Source: Methanolobus mangrovi
GTDB lineage: Archaea; Halobacteriota; Methanosarcinia; Methanosarcinales; Methanosarcinaceae
Reading direction: 5' to 3'
DNA length: 64,000 nt
Assembly (NCBI RefSeq): GCF_031312535.1
Contig: NZ_CP133594.1
Span: 1,674,001-1,738,000 of the forward strand
Part shown: positions 53,036 to 61,620 of the stretch, in pieces
Layout: every line of letters starts with the position of its first letter
Position numbering within the stretch: the stretch's first letter is position 1
Program-made: the position numbers and the translations under genes
Notes under the pieces: generated by a model
The model's input: the letters and a program-made list of their open reading frames with translations, nothing else
Database searches by the model: none
What the model was told of the DNA's origin: nothing

Positions 53036-54406
53036 ATGTTAGATTATACACCAAAGGAAGAAGTTAAGAGAGATGCATTGGTGGTCAATCCTGCCAAGAT
53101 ATGCCAGCCAATTGGTGCATCATATGCTGCAATGGGTATACACAACTGTATGCCCCACAGTCATGGATCACAGGGGTGTCTCTCATATTTGAGAATGTGT
53201 CTTACAAGACACTTCAGGGAACAAACCGTAGGAACTACCAGTAGTTTCTATGAAGGTACCGCCGTTTTTGGTGGTGCATCCAATCTTAAGAAGTCACTCG
53301 CCAACATTGAGGCAGTATACACACCAGAAGTTGTTGCAATTCACACAACATGCCTCTCAGAGACAATTGGTGATGATGTAAACCAGATCATTGAAGACGT
53401 AAAGATGGAAGAGCTCATTGACCCTTCTATCAAGCTCTGTGCTGCATCAACTCCAAGTTATGTGGGTTCCCACGTAACAGGCTATGACAATATGGTAAAG
53501 TCATTCGTTACAACCTTTGCCACAAAGACAAAGCCGAATGGTAAGCTTAACCTGATCCCAGGTTTTGTGGACCCTGGAGACATACGCGAGATGAAGAGGA
53601 TACTCTCCATCATGAAGATCCCAGCTATCGTATTCCCTGACCAGACAGATGTATTCGATGTAGGAATTACCGGAGATGGAGGACTCTTTGCAAAGGGCGG
53701 TACACCAATAGGAGATGTTGAGGACAGCGCAAACTCAATGGGAACCATTGCACTCTGTCATATGGCAGGAGGCGCAGCAGCAAATGTATTCCATAACAAG
53801 TTCAAGATGCCAGTACAGATCGGACCTGTGCCAATAGGTGTTCGTTTCACTGACAGATTCATCATGAAGGCAGCAGAGCTTGCAAACGTCCCAATCCCAC
53901 CGGAACTGGAACATGAAAGAGCAAGAGTTGTTGATATGATGACAGATGCTCACTCACACTTCTATGGAAAGAAGGTAGCCATCTTCGGTGACTGCGACAT
54001 AATAGAAGGTCTGACAAGCCTGGTGCTTGAAATGGGAATGGAACCAACTGTGATCCTCTCTGGTTCAGTGAGCAAGGATTTCGAAGAAAGAGTTTCAGAA
54101 ATGGTTCATCCACTGTACCCTAACTCACAGATCCTAACCGGAGCAGATCTTTTCACACTCCACCAGATCATAAAGAACGAGCCTGTAGACATGCTGATCG
54201 GTAACACCTATGGAAAGTACATAGCACTTGCTGAAGATATTCCGCTGATCAGAGTCGGCTTCCCAATCATGGACAGGGCAAACCTGCACCACTTCCCTGT
54301 CATGGGATACGCAGGAGCAGCTCGCATGATCGAGTGGATAGGAAACACATTCTTGGACATTAAGGACAAGACGGTTCCTGAAGAAGAACTTGAGGTCGTT
54401 CAATAA
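53036..54406 (+). CDS. nifK: Nitrogenase MoFe protein beta chain
   Basis: The 456-residue beta subunit. P-cluster cysteines are Cys23 (AKICQPIG), Cys48 (GSQGCLSY) and Cys106 (HTTCLSETIGDD). The N-terminus is about 47 residues shorter than in Azotobacter, a common feature of methanogen and clostridial beta chains. With NifD it forms the alpha2beta2 MoFe protein. AGGGAGGAAG precedes the ATG, 13 bases after nifD. Confidence 0.97.
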   Translation: MLDYTPKEEVKRDALVVNPAKICQPIGASYAAMGIHNCMPHSHGSQGCLSYLRMCLTRHFREQTVGTTSSFYEGTAVFGGASNLKKSLANIEAVYTPEVVAIHTTCLSETIGDDVNQIIEDVKMEELIDPSIKLCAASTPSYVGSHVTGYDNMVKSFVTTFATKTKPNGKLNLIPGFVDPGDIREMKRILSIMKIPAIVFPDQTDVFDVGITGDGGLFAKGGTPIGDVEDSANSMGTIALCHMAGGAAANVFHNKFKMPVQIGPVPIGVRFTDRFIMKAAELANVPIPPELEHERARVVDMMTDAHSHFYGKKVAIFGDCDIIEGLTSLVLEMGMEPTVILSGSVSKDFEERVSEMVHPLYPNSQILTGADLFTLHQIIKNEPVDMLIGNTYGKYIALAEDIPLIRVGFPIMDRANLHHFPVMGYAGAARMIEWIGNTFLDIKDKTVPEEELEVVQ

Positions 54407-54437
54407 CGACCTCATTACATATTTAGGGAGTGAGAAC

Positions 54438-55928
54438 ATGCCAGACATTACAAGTGTAGTAGACACACTGGATGAAAGAAAGCCATATATAGAACTGAAG
54501 CAGGCAAAGAAGAGCAGCGAACTAGCATGCGATAATACATCCATCGCCGGTTCAATGAGCCAGAGAGCCTGTGTGTATTCAGGTGCTCGCGTGGCATTAA
54601 ATCCTGTGACCGATGCAGTACACCTCGTACACGGTCCAATCGGATGTGCAAGTTACACCTGGGATATCAGGGGTAGCCTGTCAAGTGACAAGGAAACGTT
54701 CCGTACCAGTTTCTCAACTGATATGAAGGAACTTGACGTAGTGTTCGGCGGAGAGAAAAAACTCTCAAAGAGCATAGATGAGATCGTTGAGTTATACAAC
54801 CCTCCGGTCATCTTTGTCTATTCAACCTGTATTGTCGGTATCATCGGAGATGATCTCGAAGCTGTATGTAAGGATGCAAGCGAAAGAGTAGGAATCCCAG
54901 TTATACCTGTAAAGTCAGAAGGCTTCAAGGGAACAAAGTCCGATGGATATAAGGCAGCATGCAATGCACTTATGCAGATCATCGGGACAAAGGAACCTGA
55001 AATAACCTCTGAATACAGGATCAATATATTTGGCGACTACAATGTAGCAGGAGATGTATGGCTGGTAAAGCCCCTCTTTGAAAAGATGGGAATACAGGTC
55101 ATCACTTCTATGACAGGAGATGCAACAGTAGATACCATCTCAAAGTCACACGGGGCCCAGTTGAATTTAGTGCAATGCTCAGGTTCCATGACATACCTTG
55201 CAAAGTGGATGATGAAGAAGTATGGAATTCCTTTCACCAAGGTGAGTTATTTTGGAATAGAGGATCTTGCAATTGCACTTAGAACAACAGCTGAGTTCTT
55301 TGGTTCTGAAGAAATGATGAGAATCGCTGAAGAGATCATTGAAAAGGAAACAGCAAGAATAATGCCCGAGATTCAGGCAATCAGAAACCGGGTTCAGGGA
55401 AAGACTGCAGCAATTTACATGGGCGGTGCTGCCAAGGCACTTACACTCATAAAGGGCTTCCGGGAACTTGGAATGGAAGTCGTTATAATAGGTACACAGA
55501 CTGGAAAGCGGGATGACTACAAGCAGATAAGTTACCAGGTAAAGGACGGAACTGTCATTGTAGATGATGCAAACCCGCTGGAACTTGCTGACCTTCTTGT
55601 TAATCAGAAGGCAGACCTGATGGTAGCAGGCGTCAAGGAAAGATTCCTGGCTTATAAGCTTGGAGTCTCTTTCTGTGATTTCAATCATGACAGAGTCATT
55701 GAGTTCGAAGGATATGACGGGTTCCTGAACTTCGCAAGGGAAATTGACACTTCAATAAACAGTCCTGTGTGGGGATATGTAAGAAGCAAGCTGGGAGCCG
55801 GAACTACGCAAACAAAGGGCACCAGCGAATCTGCTGAACAAAACACAGCAGACTCCAAGAAGGTTGTAGGGGAGAGAAGCAATATGCATGACATTAACAT
55901 AAATACATTACAGGGGTCTGTGATATGA
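54438..55928 (+). CDS. nifE: FeMo-cofactor scaffold subunit NifE
   Basis: A 496-residue NifD-like scaffold subunit that, with NifN, matures the FeMo-cofactor precursor made by NifB. P-cluster-type cysteines are kept (RACVYSGA, GCASYTW, YSTCIVGIIGDD), and a cofactor-site Cys in LVQCSGSMTYL; the nitrogenase His ligand region is altered (CDFNHDRVIEFEGYDG), as expected for a scaffold. ATG 54438 is used because AGGGAGTGAG lies just before it; the longer reading to 54390 overlaps nifK. The last 45 residues form a low-complexity tail (GAGTTQTKGTSESAEQNT) that could be flexible. It overlaps nifN by four bases. Confidence 0.95.
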   Translation: MPDITSVVDTLDERKPYIELKQAKKSSELACDNTSIAGSMSQRACVYSGARVALNPVTDAVHLVHGPIGCASYTWDIRGSLSSDKETFRTSFSTDMKELDVVFGGEKKLSKSIDEIVELYNPPVIFVYSTCIVGIIGDDLEAVCKDASERVGIPVIPVKSEGFKGTKSDGYKAACNALMQIIGTKEPEITSEYRINIFGDYNVAGDVWLVKPLFEKMGIQVITSMTGDATVDTISKSHGAQLNLVQCSGSMTYLAKWMMKKYGIPFTKVSYFGIEDLAIALRTTAEFFGSEEMMRIAEEIIEKETARIMPEIQAIRNRVQGKTAAIYMGGAAKALTLIKGFRELGMEVVIIGTQTGKRDDYKQISYQVKDGTVIVDDANPLELADLLVNQKADLMVAGVKERFLAYKLGVSFCDFNHDRVIEFEGYDGFLNFAREIDTSINSPVWGYVRSKLGAGTTQTKGTSESAEQNTADSKKVVGERSNMHDININTLQGSVI

Positions 55929-57340
55929 GCGAACGTAACTATACAACGGTCAACCCCTGTATAATGTGCCAGCCTATCGGCAGCGTGATGGCATTTAAGG
56001 GAATAGAAGACTCAATGGTCCTGCTACACGGGTCCCAGGGTTGCAGTACATATATGAGACTGCACCTTGCACACCACTTCAGGGAACCTGTAGACATAGC
56101 TTCAAGCTCACTTAGTGAGAAGGGGGCAGTCTATGGTGGAAGCGAGAACCTGAAGAAGGCACTTAAGAACATAATATCACGCTACGACCCAAAGGTTATC
56201 GGTGTTTCAACAACATGTCTCGCTGAAACCATCGGAGATGACATTTCCCGTATAATCAGTGAATTCAGGGAAGAAGAAAATATTGGCGATGAAAGGATAA
56301 TCATCCCTGTGCCAACACCCAGCTATGAAGAAAGCCACAACAGTGGATACATCAAGGCTGTAGAGGCCATTGTCAAGACCTTTACACTGGAAGATTCCAA
56401 GAAGGAAATATTCAATAATAAGCTCAATGTCGTGCTTTCAGAGAATATCTCTCCGGAAGATACCAGGGAAATGAAGCACCTTTTCACCAGTATCGTAGGA
56501 CATAATTCATTCATACTTCTGCCTGACATCTCAGAGACCTTTGATGCACCTATGACCGGAGATCTTCACAAGATCCCTCTTGGTGGAACAACACACTCCG
56601 ATATTGCAGACATGAAGAATAGTGCAGCAACCATCGGACTGGGGATTACAAACGACAACAGGGCAGTCAATTATCTCGAACAGACATTTGACATCCCCTC
56701 ACAGAATTTGCCACTTCCCATCGGACTTGAATACACTGACAAGGTGCTGAATGCATTAGCAGAGATATCCGGAATGGAAATACCTGATGAGTTCCAGAAG
56801 GAAAGAGGCAGACTCATCGATGCCATGGTGGATGCTCACAAGTATGTTTATGGTACTAAGGTTGCTATCTACGGAGATCCAAACAATGTGCTGGGAATGT
56901 TATCCCTTGCACTTGAGAATGGCATGCATCCGATACTTGTGGTTGCTTCCAGCAAGTCACCAAGATTTGCAGAACATGCTATGGAAAGGGTCAATCAGGT
57001 AAAGCCAGACTGTGATGTCACAATCCTTGAGGATGTGGACTTTGATACTTTCAATGACGCTGTCAAAAAGGCAAAGCCTCAGATGCTCATTGGAAACTCC
57101 AATGGAAAGTACATTGCAAAGGATATGAATATCCCATTAATAAGATTCGGATTCCCTATACACGACAGGGTCGGTGCCCAGAGGACACTGATACTTGGGT
57201 ATAAGGGAGCAATGCGCATGCTTGACAGGATAACCAATACTATCCTGGATGTTCAGGACGCTGAAATGGCTGCGAAATGGTCTGAACCGGAAAGCTATGT
57301 TCCGCTCGGCGAAAGTAGCTTTCACTCCGCAGAAGCGTGA
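55925..57340 (+). CDS. nifN: FeMo-cofactor scaffold subunit NifN
   Basis: A 471-residue NifK-like scaffold subunit. NPCIMCQPIGSVMAFKG and GSQGCSTYMRLHLAHHF match the NifN/NifK family, and the third Cys is in TTCLAETIGDD. With NifE it forms an alpha2beta2 scaffold. It is translationally coupled to nifE (ATGA overlap) and is the last gene of the operon, as a strong terminator follows. nifB, nifX and nifV are not in this window and must be elsewhere. Confidence 0.95.
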   Translation: MSERNYTTVNPCIMCQPIGSVMAFKGIEDSMVLLHGSQGCSTYMRLHLAHHFREPVDIASSSLSEKGAVYGGSENLKKALKNIISRYDPKVIGVSTTCLAETIGDDISRIISEFREEENIGDERIIIPVPTPSYEESHNSGYIKAVEAIVKTFTLEDSKKEIFNNKLNVVLSENISPEDTREMKHLFTSIVGHNSFILLPDISETFDAPMTGDLHKIPLGGTTHSDIADMKNSAATIGLGITNDNRAVNYLEQTFDIPSQNLPLPIGLEYTDKVLNALAEISGMEIPDEFQKERGRLIDAMVDAHKYVYGTKVAIYGDPNNVLGMLSLALENGMHPILVVASSKSPRFAEHAMERVNQVKPDCDVTILEDVDFDTFNDAVKKAKPQMLIGNSNGKYIAKDMNIPLIRFGFPIHDRVGAQRTLILGYKGAMRMLDRITNTILDVQDAEMAAKWSEPESYVPLGESSFHSAEA

Positions 57341-57366
57341 GGAAGATACAAAAGATGTGTGATTGA

Positions 57367-57414
57367 AATTTGGCAGATTTCTGATACAGAAATGCCAAAT
57401 TCAATTCTTTTTTT
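57367..57414 (+). terminator. Terminator of the nif operon
   Basis: AATTTGGCA and TGCCAAATT form an outer stem, with TTTCTG / CAGAAA continuing it inside a 2-base bulge and closing a 3-base loop. TTTTTTT at 57408-57414 follows. It lies 27 bases after the nifN stop. Confidence 0.8.
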
Positions 57415-57472
57415 CGATTTTGAGTTTTAGATTCTGAGCGGTTTTCAATATCTGTTTAACGTGAACACCACA

Positions 57473-58054
57473 TCAGTACACCCAGACAACCCGGGGTTCA
57501 TTCTTAGGCGGTTCTTCAGGTTCCTTTACTGAATACCCGAACACAATAGGTGCAATGACCCTGTAATCAGGTGTTATGCCAAGTTCTTCCAGTATCTCTG
57601 GATTATCCTGAATGAAACATCCGGTTCCTACCCAGCAACTGCTGATGCCCATGGAATGTGCTGCAAGCATCATATTCTCAGCACACAGGGAACAATCATA
57701 ATCTGTGGTAAAACCTGCATTGTGTCCAAGAACGATAATAAGTGCAGGAGCATCGTAGAAGATGTTGAACTCTTCTCTTGCAAGTTCTTTTTTGAATCCC
57801 ATTGCAGATTCATCGGTCGTCTCTTCCAGTTGTCCCAGAAGACGTGGCTTGCAATGATCGGACATCCTTTTCATCATTTCACGGTTCTTTACCACGACAA
57901 AGAACCATGGCTGACTGTTAAAACCGGAAGGAGCATGAATTCCGGCATCGATTATTGTCTTGATGTCTTCGTCACTTACTTCCCTGTCAATATATTCCAT
58001 GACACTTCTTCGTGTCTTTATATTTTCAATTACGCTGTTTTCTTCCACTCCCAT
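57473..58054 (-). CDS. Nitroreductase-family flavoprotein
   Basis: A 193-residue FMN-dependent nitroreductase-like protein. The family blocks KTRRSVMEYIDREVSDED, AGIHAPSGFNSQPWFFVVV and MLAAHSMGISSCWVG are present. Proteins of this type in anaerobes reduce quinones, nitro compounds or act as flavin oxidases; the substrate is not known. It ends the six-gene redox operon (three Rieske proteins, glutaredoxin-like, FTR-type reductase). ATG 58054 after GGGAGTG; the reading to 58063 starts within that site. The next gene upstream ends 12 bases away. Confidence 0.86.
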   Translation of the reverse strand: MGVEENSVIENIKTRRSVMEYIDREVSDEDIKTIIDAGIHAPSGFNSQPWFFVVVKNREMMKRMSDHCKPRLLGQLEETTDESAMGFKKELAREEFNIFYDAPALIIVLGHNAGFTTDYDCSLCAENMMLAAHSMGISSCWVGTGCFIQDNPEILEELGITPDYRVIAPIVFGYSVKEPEEPPKNEPRVVWVY

Positions 58055-58066
58055 TATAAACACTCC

Positions 58067-58408
58067 CTATTTTTTTGATTCGAGGAATTCTTTTAGCGAT
58101 ATCTGCATCAGACTGTCAGGGTCATCAACATCCTTATGCACATACATGCCACACCAGCAGCGTTTCATGGCATCATAGTGCTCCCTGTGAAAAGGTATGC
58201 ATGGACATACAAGTTTCATATCATATTCCCTTTCACCTGTAAGACCCTGGCATGGACAAAAAGGATGTCCTTTCTCCTTCTCGATATTGACCTCCTGCTC
58301 AAGCAGGAAATCAACCAATTCCTCATCAGGACTGAATTTGTAACCCAGATGATCCACAACCTTTGCAAACATCGTCCTGAGCTGTTCTTTTCGCTTTTCA
58401 GTATCCAT
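58067..58408 (-). CDS. Ferredoxin:thioredoxin reductase catalytic (beta) subunit
   Basis: A 113-residue FTR catalytic-subunit protein. The six cysteines that form the [4Fe-4S] cluster and redox-active disulfide appear as CPC (51-53), CPC (68-70) and CWC (84-86). Such proteins take electrons from ferredoxin and reduce a thioredoxin-type disulfide. The usual third motif is CHC; here it is CWC, so the residue that normally polarises the site (His) is replaced. There is no variable (alpha) subunit nearby. It lies six bases after the glutaredoxin-like gene, which is likely to be its partner. Confidence 0.9.
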   Translation of the reverse strand: MDTEKRKEQLRTMFAKVVDHLGYKFSPDEELVDFLLEQEVNIEKEKGHPFCPCQGLTGEREYDMKLVCPCIPFHREHYDAMKRCWCGMYVHKDVDDPDSLMQISLKEFLESKK

Positions 58409-58414
58409 TTGAAA

Positions 58415-58663
58415 TCACAACCCCAGTAATTTAGAATACTTATCCGGGTTGTACCCTACAACCACATCCCCACCTATTTTCACAAATGGAAACGACATTT
58501 CCGAACCATGTGCCAGACAATCTGCCCTGATAGCTTTTTTAGTACTATCATCTGCCTTATCATAATCTGTATACTCAAATGGAACATCATGTTCCCTGAA
58601 GAACTTCTTTGCCCTCATACACCAGGGACAGGTACTGAGGGTGTACATCACAACTTTTTTCAT
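58415..58663 (-). CDS. Glutaredoxin-like redoxin
   Basis: An 82-residue glutaredoxin/NrdH-type protein. The active site is TCPWC (Cys12, Cys15) after the first beta strand, then cis-proline in SFPFVKIGGDVVVG and GYNPDKYSKLLG. CPWC differs from the CPYC of classical glutaredoxins, so it may be reduced by the adjacent ferredoxin-dependent enzyme and not by glutathione, which methanogens lack. It overlaps the preceding Rieske gene by four bases. Confidence 0.92.
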   Translation of the reverse strand: MKKVVMYTLSTCPWCMRAKKFFREHDVPFEYTDYDKADDSTKKAIRADCLAHGSEMSFPFVKIGGDVVVGYNPDKYSKLLGL

Positions 58664-58989
58664 TTGTCTGCACCTTCCAGATTTACAAAAACACTGCCTT
58701 CCATAACTTTTATCTCATAGAGAGGGACCTTGATCTCTCTTGCATCAAGGAATTCACCGTTGCGAATATCAAATTTCCAGTCATGACAGGGACATTTGAT
58801 CACGTATTGTTCAAGAGTTCCCTTTGAAAGAGGACACTCCATATGTGGACATTTATTGGACATTGCAAAAAAGTCACCATCGATCCTGAGAACCAGCACT
58901 TTGTTACCTTCGATCAGTAAGGGCTTCTTTTCACCATCATTAAGGTCATCTGCCTTCAATGCAAATATCCAGTTGTTTTCCTGTTTCAT
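58660..58989 (-). CDS. Rieske-type [2Fe-2S] protein, third of three
   Basis: A 109-residue soluble Rieske protein. Cluster ligands are Cys47-x-His49 and Cys66-x-x-His69 (CPHMEC and CPCHDW). Cys52 and Cys68 are at the positions that form the structural disulfide in high-potential Rieske proteins of cytochrome bc complexes, whereas oxygenase-type Rieske ferredoxins lack them. ATG 58989, with GGGA before it, aligns with the starts of its two paralogues; the GTG at 59010 would add seven residues. Overlaps the glutaredoxin gene by four bases. It may be an electron carrier for the nitroreductase. Confidence 0.9.
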   Translation of the reverse strand: MKQENNWIFALKADDLNDGEKKPLLIEGNKVLVLRIDGDFFAMSNKCPHMECPLSKGTLEQYVIKCPCHDWKFDIRNGEFLDAREIKVPLYEIKVMEGSVFVNLEGADK

Positions 58990-59006
58990 AGATATATCCC
59001 TGCTAC

Positions 59007-59312
59007 TCACACAAGAACGGAAATACTTCCATCCATCACCTGTGTTTCATATACGTTTACCTTTATCTTGTCTGATGCCACATATGCTCCGGTTCGAAGG
59101 TCAAAAGTCCAGCTATGGCAGGAACATTTGATAGAGTGATCCAGAAGAATACCACCCTGAAGAGGACAGTTCATATGAGGACAACGATTCTCAATGGCAA
59201 ATATTTCCCCGTCAATGCGAATTAGGAGAATTCTTGAACCTCCTACTTCTACTGGTTTCATTTTGCCTTCTTTCACATCATTTTCGCTTGCAGCTACAGT
59301 CCATGAAGTCAT
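59007..59312 (-). CDS. Rieske-type [2Fe-2S] protein, second of three
   Basis: A 101-residue soluble Rieske protein with ligands Cys44-x-His46 and Cys63-x-x-His66. The extra pair Cys49 and Cys65 (CPHMNC and CSCHSW) is present, as in the two other paralogues. No membrane helix or signal is seen, so it is cytosolic. It is 24 bases after the first Rieske gene. The copies differ along most of their length and are old duplicates, not recent ones. Confidence 0.9.
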   Translation of the reverse strand: MTSWTVAASENDVKEGKMKPVEVGGSRILLIRIDGEIFAIENRCPHMNCPLQGGILLDHSIKCSCHSWTFDLRTGAYVASDKIKVNVYETQVMDGSISVLV

Positions 59313-59336
59313 TCCGATCCTTCCTTTCTCCAGGGT

Positions 59337-59651
59337 TTAAAGAAGGACAAGTATGTCTCCGCCTTCAATCTTATTCTCGAAGACTGAAAGAGCTTCGTCC
59401 TTGTCTCCAAGATACTTACCGGTCCTTATGTCGTATTCCCAACCATGGCATGGGCATTTGAGCACATATTCTTCACTGAAAGTACCTTTTGATAAACGAC
59501 AGCCCATATGTTTGCATTTCCCAAAGAGGGAATATACTGCATCATTCTTCCTGATCAGAATCACAGGTGTCCCTTTTACCCTTGCAAACTCCATACTGCC
59601 TTCTTTAAGATCATCGTCTTTTATAGCAAAGAACCAGGATTTTTCCGGCAT
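59337..59651 (-). CDS. Rieske-type [2Fe-2S] protein, first of three
   Basis: A 104-residue soluble Rieske protein that heads the operon. Ligands are Cys46-x-His48 and Cys66-x-x-His69 (CKHMGC and CPCHGW). Cys51 and Cys68 again form the possible disulfide pair. Bis-His cluster ligation gives potentials higher than ferredoxin; a near disulfide raises it further. GGGAG before the ATG lies inside an inverted repeat (separate entry). It is divergent from nothing but follows the MATE gene on the same strand by about 75 bases and probably has its own promoter. Confidence 0.9.
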   Translation of the reverse strand: MPEKSWFFAIKDDDLKEGSMEFARVKGTPVILIRKNDAVYSLFGKCKHMGCRLSKGTFSEEYVLKCPCHGWEYDIRTGKYLGDKDEALSVFENKIEGGDILVLL

Positions 59652-59657
59652 TTATAT

Positions 59658-59678
59658 CTCCCATAAATAATCAGGGAG
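59658..59678 (-). promoter_or_regulatory. Inverted repeat at the start of the Rieske operon
   Basis: CTCCC and GGGAG are 5-bp arms 11 bases apart, with the right arm (minus strand) serving as the ribosome site of the first Rieske gene. A TATA-like TTTATATT is about 30 bases upstream of the ATG's site. If the mRNA includes both arms it would hide the ribosome site; if not, the repeat is a DNA operator at the start point. Confidence 0.35.
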
Positions 59679-59727
59679 TCAAAAATATAAATAGTTGTCG
59701 TGAAATAAAAAAAGAGAGCAAGGTCAT

Positions 59728-61086
59728 TTATGGTTGCTCTTGCATTTGAAAATAGCGATATTCCCTCCAGACAAGGAACATACTCAAAAGAGCAGCCAGC
59801 AGATCCGATATTGGAAATGCCATCCATACACCGGTAAGGTCGAAGTAATACGGGAGAAGGATCACCAGTGGAATAAGGAACAATATCTGACGGGACATTG
59901 AAAGGAAGAAGGATGGCTTTGCTTTTCCCATTGATTGGAAGAATGTTGTACCAATAACATTCAGACCGATCAACGGACTTGCCAGTACCATTATCCTCAG
60001 AGCAGATGCTCCACTGCCGATAAGATCGGCATCGGAGCTGAACATACTAAAGAATGTGCCTGGAAATGCTGAAAGCAAAAGAAAACCTACCAAACCAAAA
60101 AAGGTAGTGATCATTAGTGATGTCTTAACAGACTCATTAACTCTTGCATAGTTTTCTGCTCCATAATTATAACCGACAATTGGCTGCAGACCATGAGATA
60201 TACCTATTATAGGCATAAGAATCAACATAAGTAATTTGATGGCAACACCAAATACTGCTATTGAAAGATCGCCTCCGTAAATTGCAAGTACATTATTTAG
60301 TACAAGCATCATGAAACTGTTTGATGCACCCATTACAAAGGAACCAAAACCTATCAATGATATTTCCTTGATCATATTGAATTTTGGAGCAAAATTTGAT
60401 AATTTGATCTTGACCTGACTCTTCCCACCCAGATAATAATACACTAGATAAAGAGTTCCTGCCAGTTGTGCAAGTACGGTTGCAAGAGCTGCACCTTTTA
60501 CACCCATGCCAAAACCGAACATTAGTATCGCATCAAGGAAGATGTTCAGTACTCCTGAAAAGACCATGTTGTTCATGGCAACTTTTGAGTTTCCTTCAGC
60601 TCTTACAAGATTATTCAACACAAAACCAAAAGTGAATGCCAGTGTACCCTGCAGAATCACAACAGAGTATTCCTTTGCATAGAATAGATTGTCAACAGTA
60701 GCACCGAACAGGTTCAGTACTGCATCTACATTAAAGAAAAAGAGGATCTGAAAAATCACACTAAGTATCAGTGTATAGGTAAAGACATTCCCGAGAGTTT
60801 TTTCAGCTTTGTTCACATCCCCGGAACCAAGCATACGGGATATCACCGAAGAACCACCTACGCCTATTCCAATGGAAATTGCCATCATAAGCATCTGTAA
60901 AGGAAAAGCAACAGCTACACCTGCAATTCCAAGTACACTCTGCTCACCCAATGCCCTTCCAACAAAGAATGTGTCCACCAGGTTATAGAATGCCTGTACA
61001 AGAAGTCCTATTATAGCAGGCGTTGATAGTTTCCACAATAGCTTATTAATGCTCTCCGTACCTAAAAACTCACTTTTATTGTTCAT
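59728..61086 (-). CDS. MATE-family multidrug/Na+ efflux transporter
   Basis: A 452-residue, 12-helix MATE exporter. The two halves show the usual NKLLWKLSTPAIIGLLVQAFYN at the start, VDTFFVGRALG, GIAGVAVAFPLQMLMMAISIG and the second-half block GISHGLQPIVGYNYGA. It would expel cationic drugs or metabolites in exchange for Na+ or H+. It follows the MarR regulator gene by 41 bases on the same strand, so the pair is an operon controlled from the tandem operators upstream of marR. Confidence 0.93.
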   Translation of the reverse strand: MNNKSEFLGTESINKLLWKLSTPAIIGLLVQAFYNLVDTFFVGRALGEQSVLGIAGVAVAFPLQMLMMAISIGIGVGGSSVISRMLGSGDVNKAEKTLGNVFTYTLILSVIFQILFFFNVDAVLNLFGATVDNLFYAKEYSVVILQGTLAFTFGFVLNNLVRAEGNSKVAMNNMVFSGVLNIFLDAILMFGFGMGVKGAALATVLAQLAGTLYLVYYYLGGKSQVKIKLSNFAPKFNMIKEISLIGFGSFVMGASNSFMMLVLNNVLAIYGGDLSIAVFGVAIKLLMLILMPIIGISHGLQPIVGYNYGAENYARVNESVKTSLMITTFFGLVGFLLLSAFPGTFFSMFSSDADLIGSGASALRIMVLASPLIGLNVIGTTFFQSMGKAKPSFFLSMSRQILFLIPLVILLPYYFDLTGVWMAFPISDLLAALLSMFLVWREYRYFQMQEQP

Positions 61087-61127
61087 GACGTTATCCTGAT
61101 ATCAAGTAATCATTTTTCATTTCTTTT

Positions 61128-61565
61128 TTATGACTGTCTGTCAAATTCCATAAGGGTATTTTTTGTTTTATCGAGAAGCTTTCTGAATATCTGTTCCTCT
61201 TCATCTGACAGGTCTGAAAGCAGAATTCCATTCCATTCCTGAAGAGCAGCGTTTATCGCCGGAACAACTTCCCTGCCTTTGTCCGAGATAAAAACCCGAT
61301 ATATGCGTTTATCATTCTCATCCCTCTCACGATAGACATAGCCTTCTTTTTCAAGTGCCGTAATGACCCTGGTTGCCGTAGCTTTGCTAAACATAAGATA
61401 GCGTGCCAGACTTTCCTGAGAACAACCGTCTTTATGAGAGAGAGTCAGCAGGAATGCAAACATTGGACCTTTCAGCTTGTATGATTCAAGCGCATTCTCG
61501 ATGTAATGGTGATTGTGCGAAAAGATGTATGCGATCTTAGCACCGATTCTTTCAGACTGCTTCAT
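61128..61565 (-). CDS. MarR-family transcriptional regulator
   Basis: A 145-residue MarR-type winged-helix regulator. The DNA-recognition helix is in GCSQESLARYLMFSKATATRVITALEKEGYVYRERDENDKRIYRVFIS, with the wing at its end, and dimerisation helices at both ends. It is expected to repress its own gene and the MATE exporter until a ligand is bound. Two back-to-back palindromes between its TATA box and ATG are probably its sites. Cysteine content is minimal (one Cys in the recognition region), so it is not an obvious redox sensor. Confidence 0.93.
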   Translation of the reverse strand: MKQSERIGAKIAYIFSHNHHYIENALESYKLKGPMFAFLLTLSHKDGCSQESLARYLMFSKATATRVITALEKEGYVYRERDENDKRIYRVFISDKGREVVPAINAALQEWNGILLSDLSDEEEQIFRKLLDKTKNTLMEFDRQS

Positions 61566-61580
61566 ATTATTCCCTTTTAA

Positions 61581-61620
61581 TTAGTTTCATGTGAAACTAA
61601 ATAGTTTAATGTGAAACTAA
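61581..61620 (-). promoter_or_regulatory. Two tandem 20-bp MarR operator palindromes
   Basis: TTAGTTTCATGTGAAACTAA (61581-61600) has perfect 9-bp arms and a 2-base centre. ATAGTTTAATGTGAAACTAA (61601-61620) is the same site with two changes. They are adjacent with no spacer and lie between a TATA box (minus strand TTTATATA, about 61621-61628) and the marR ATG, so they cover the transcript start. Confidence 0.7.
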
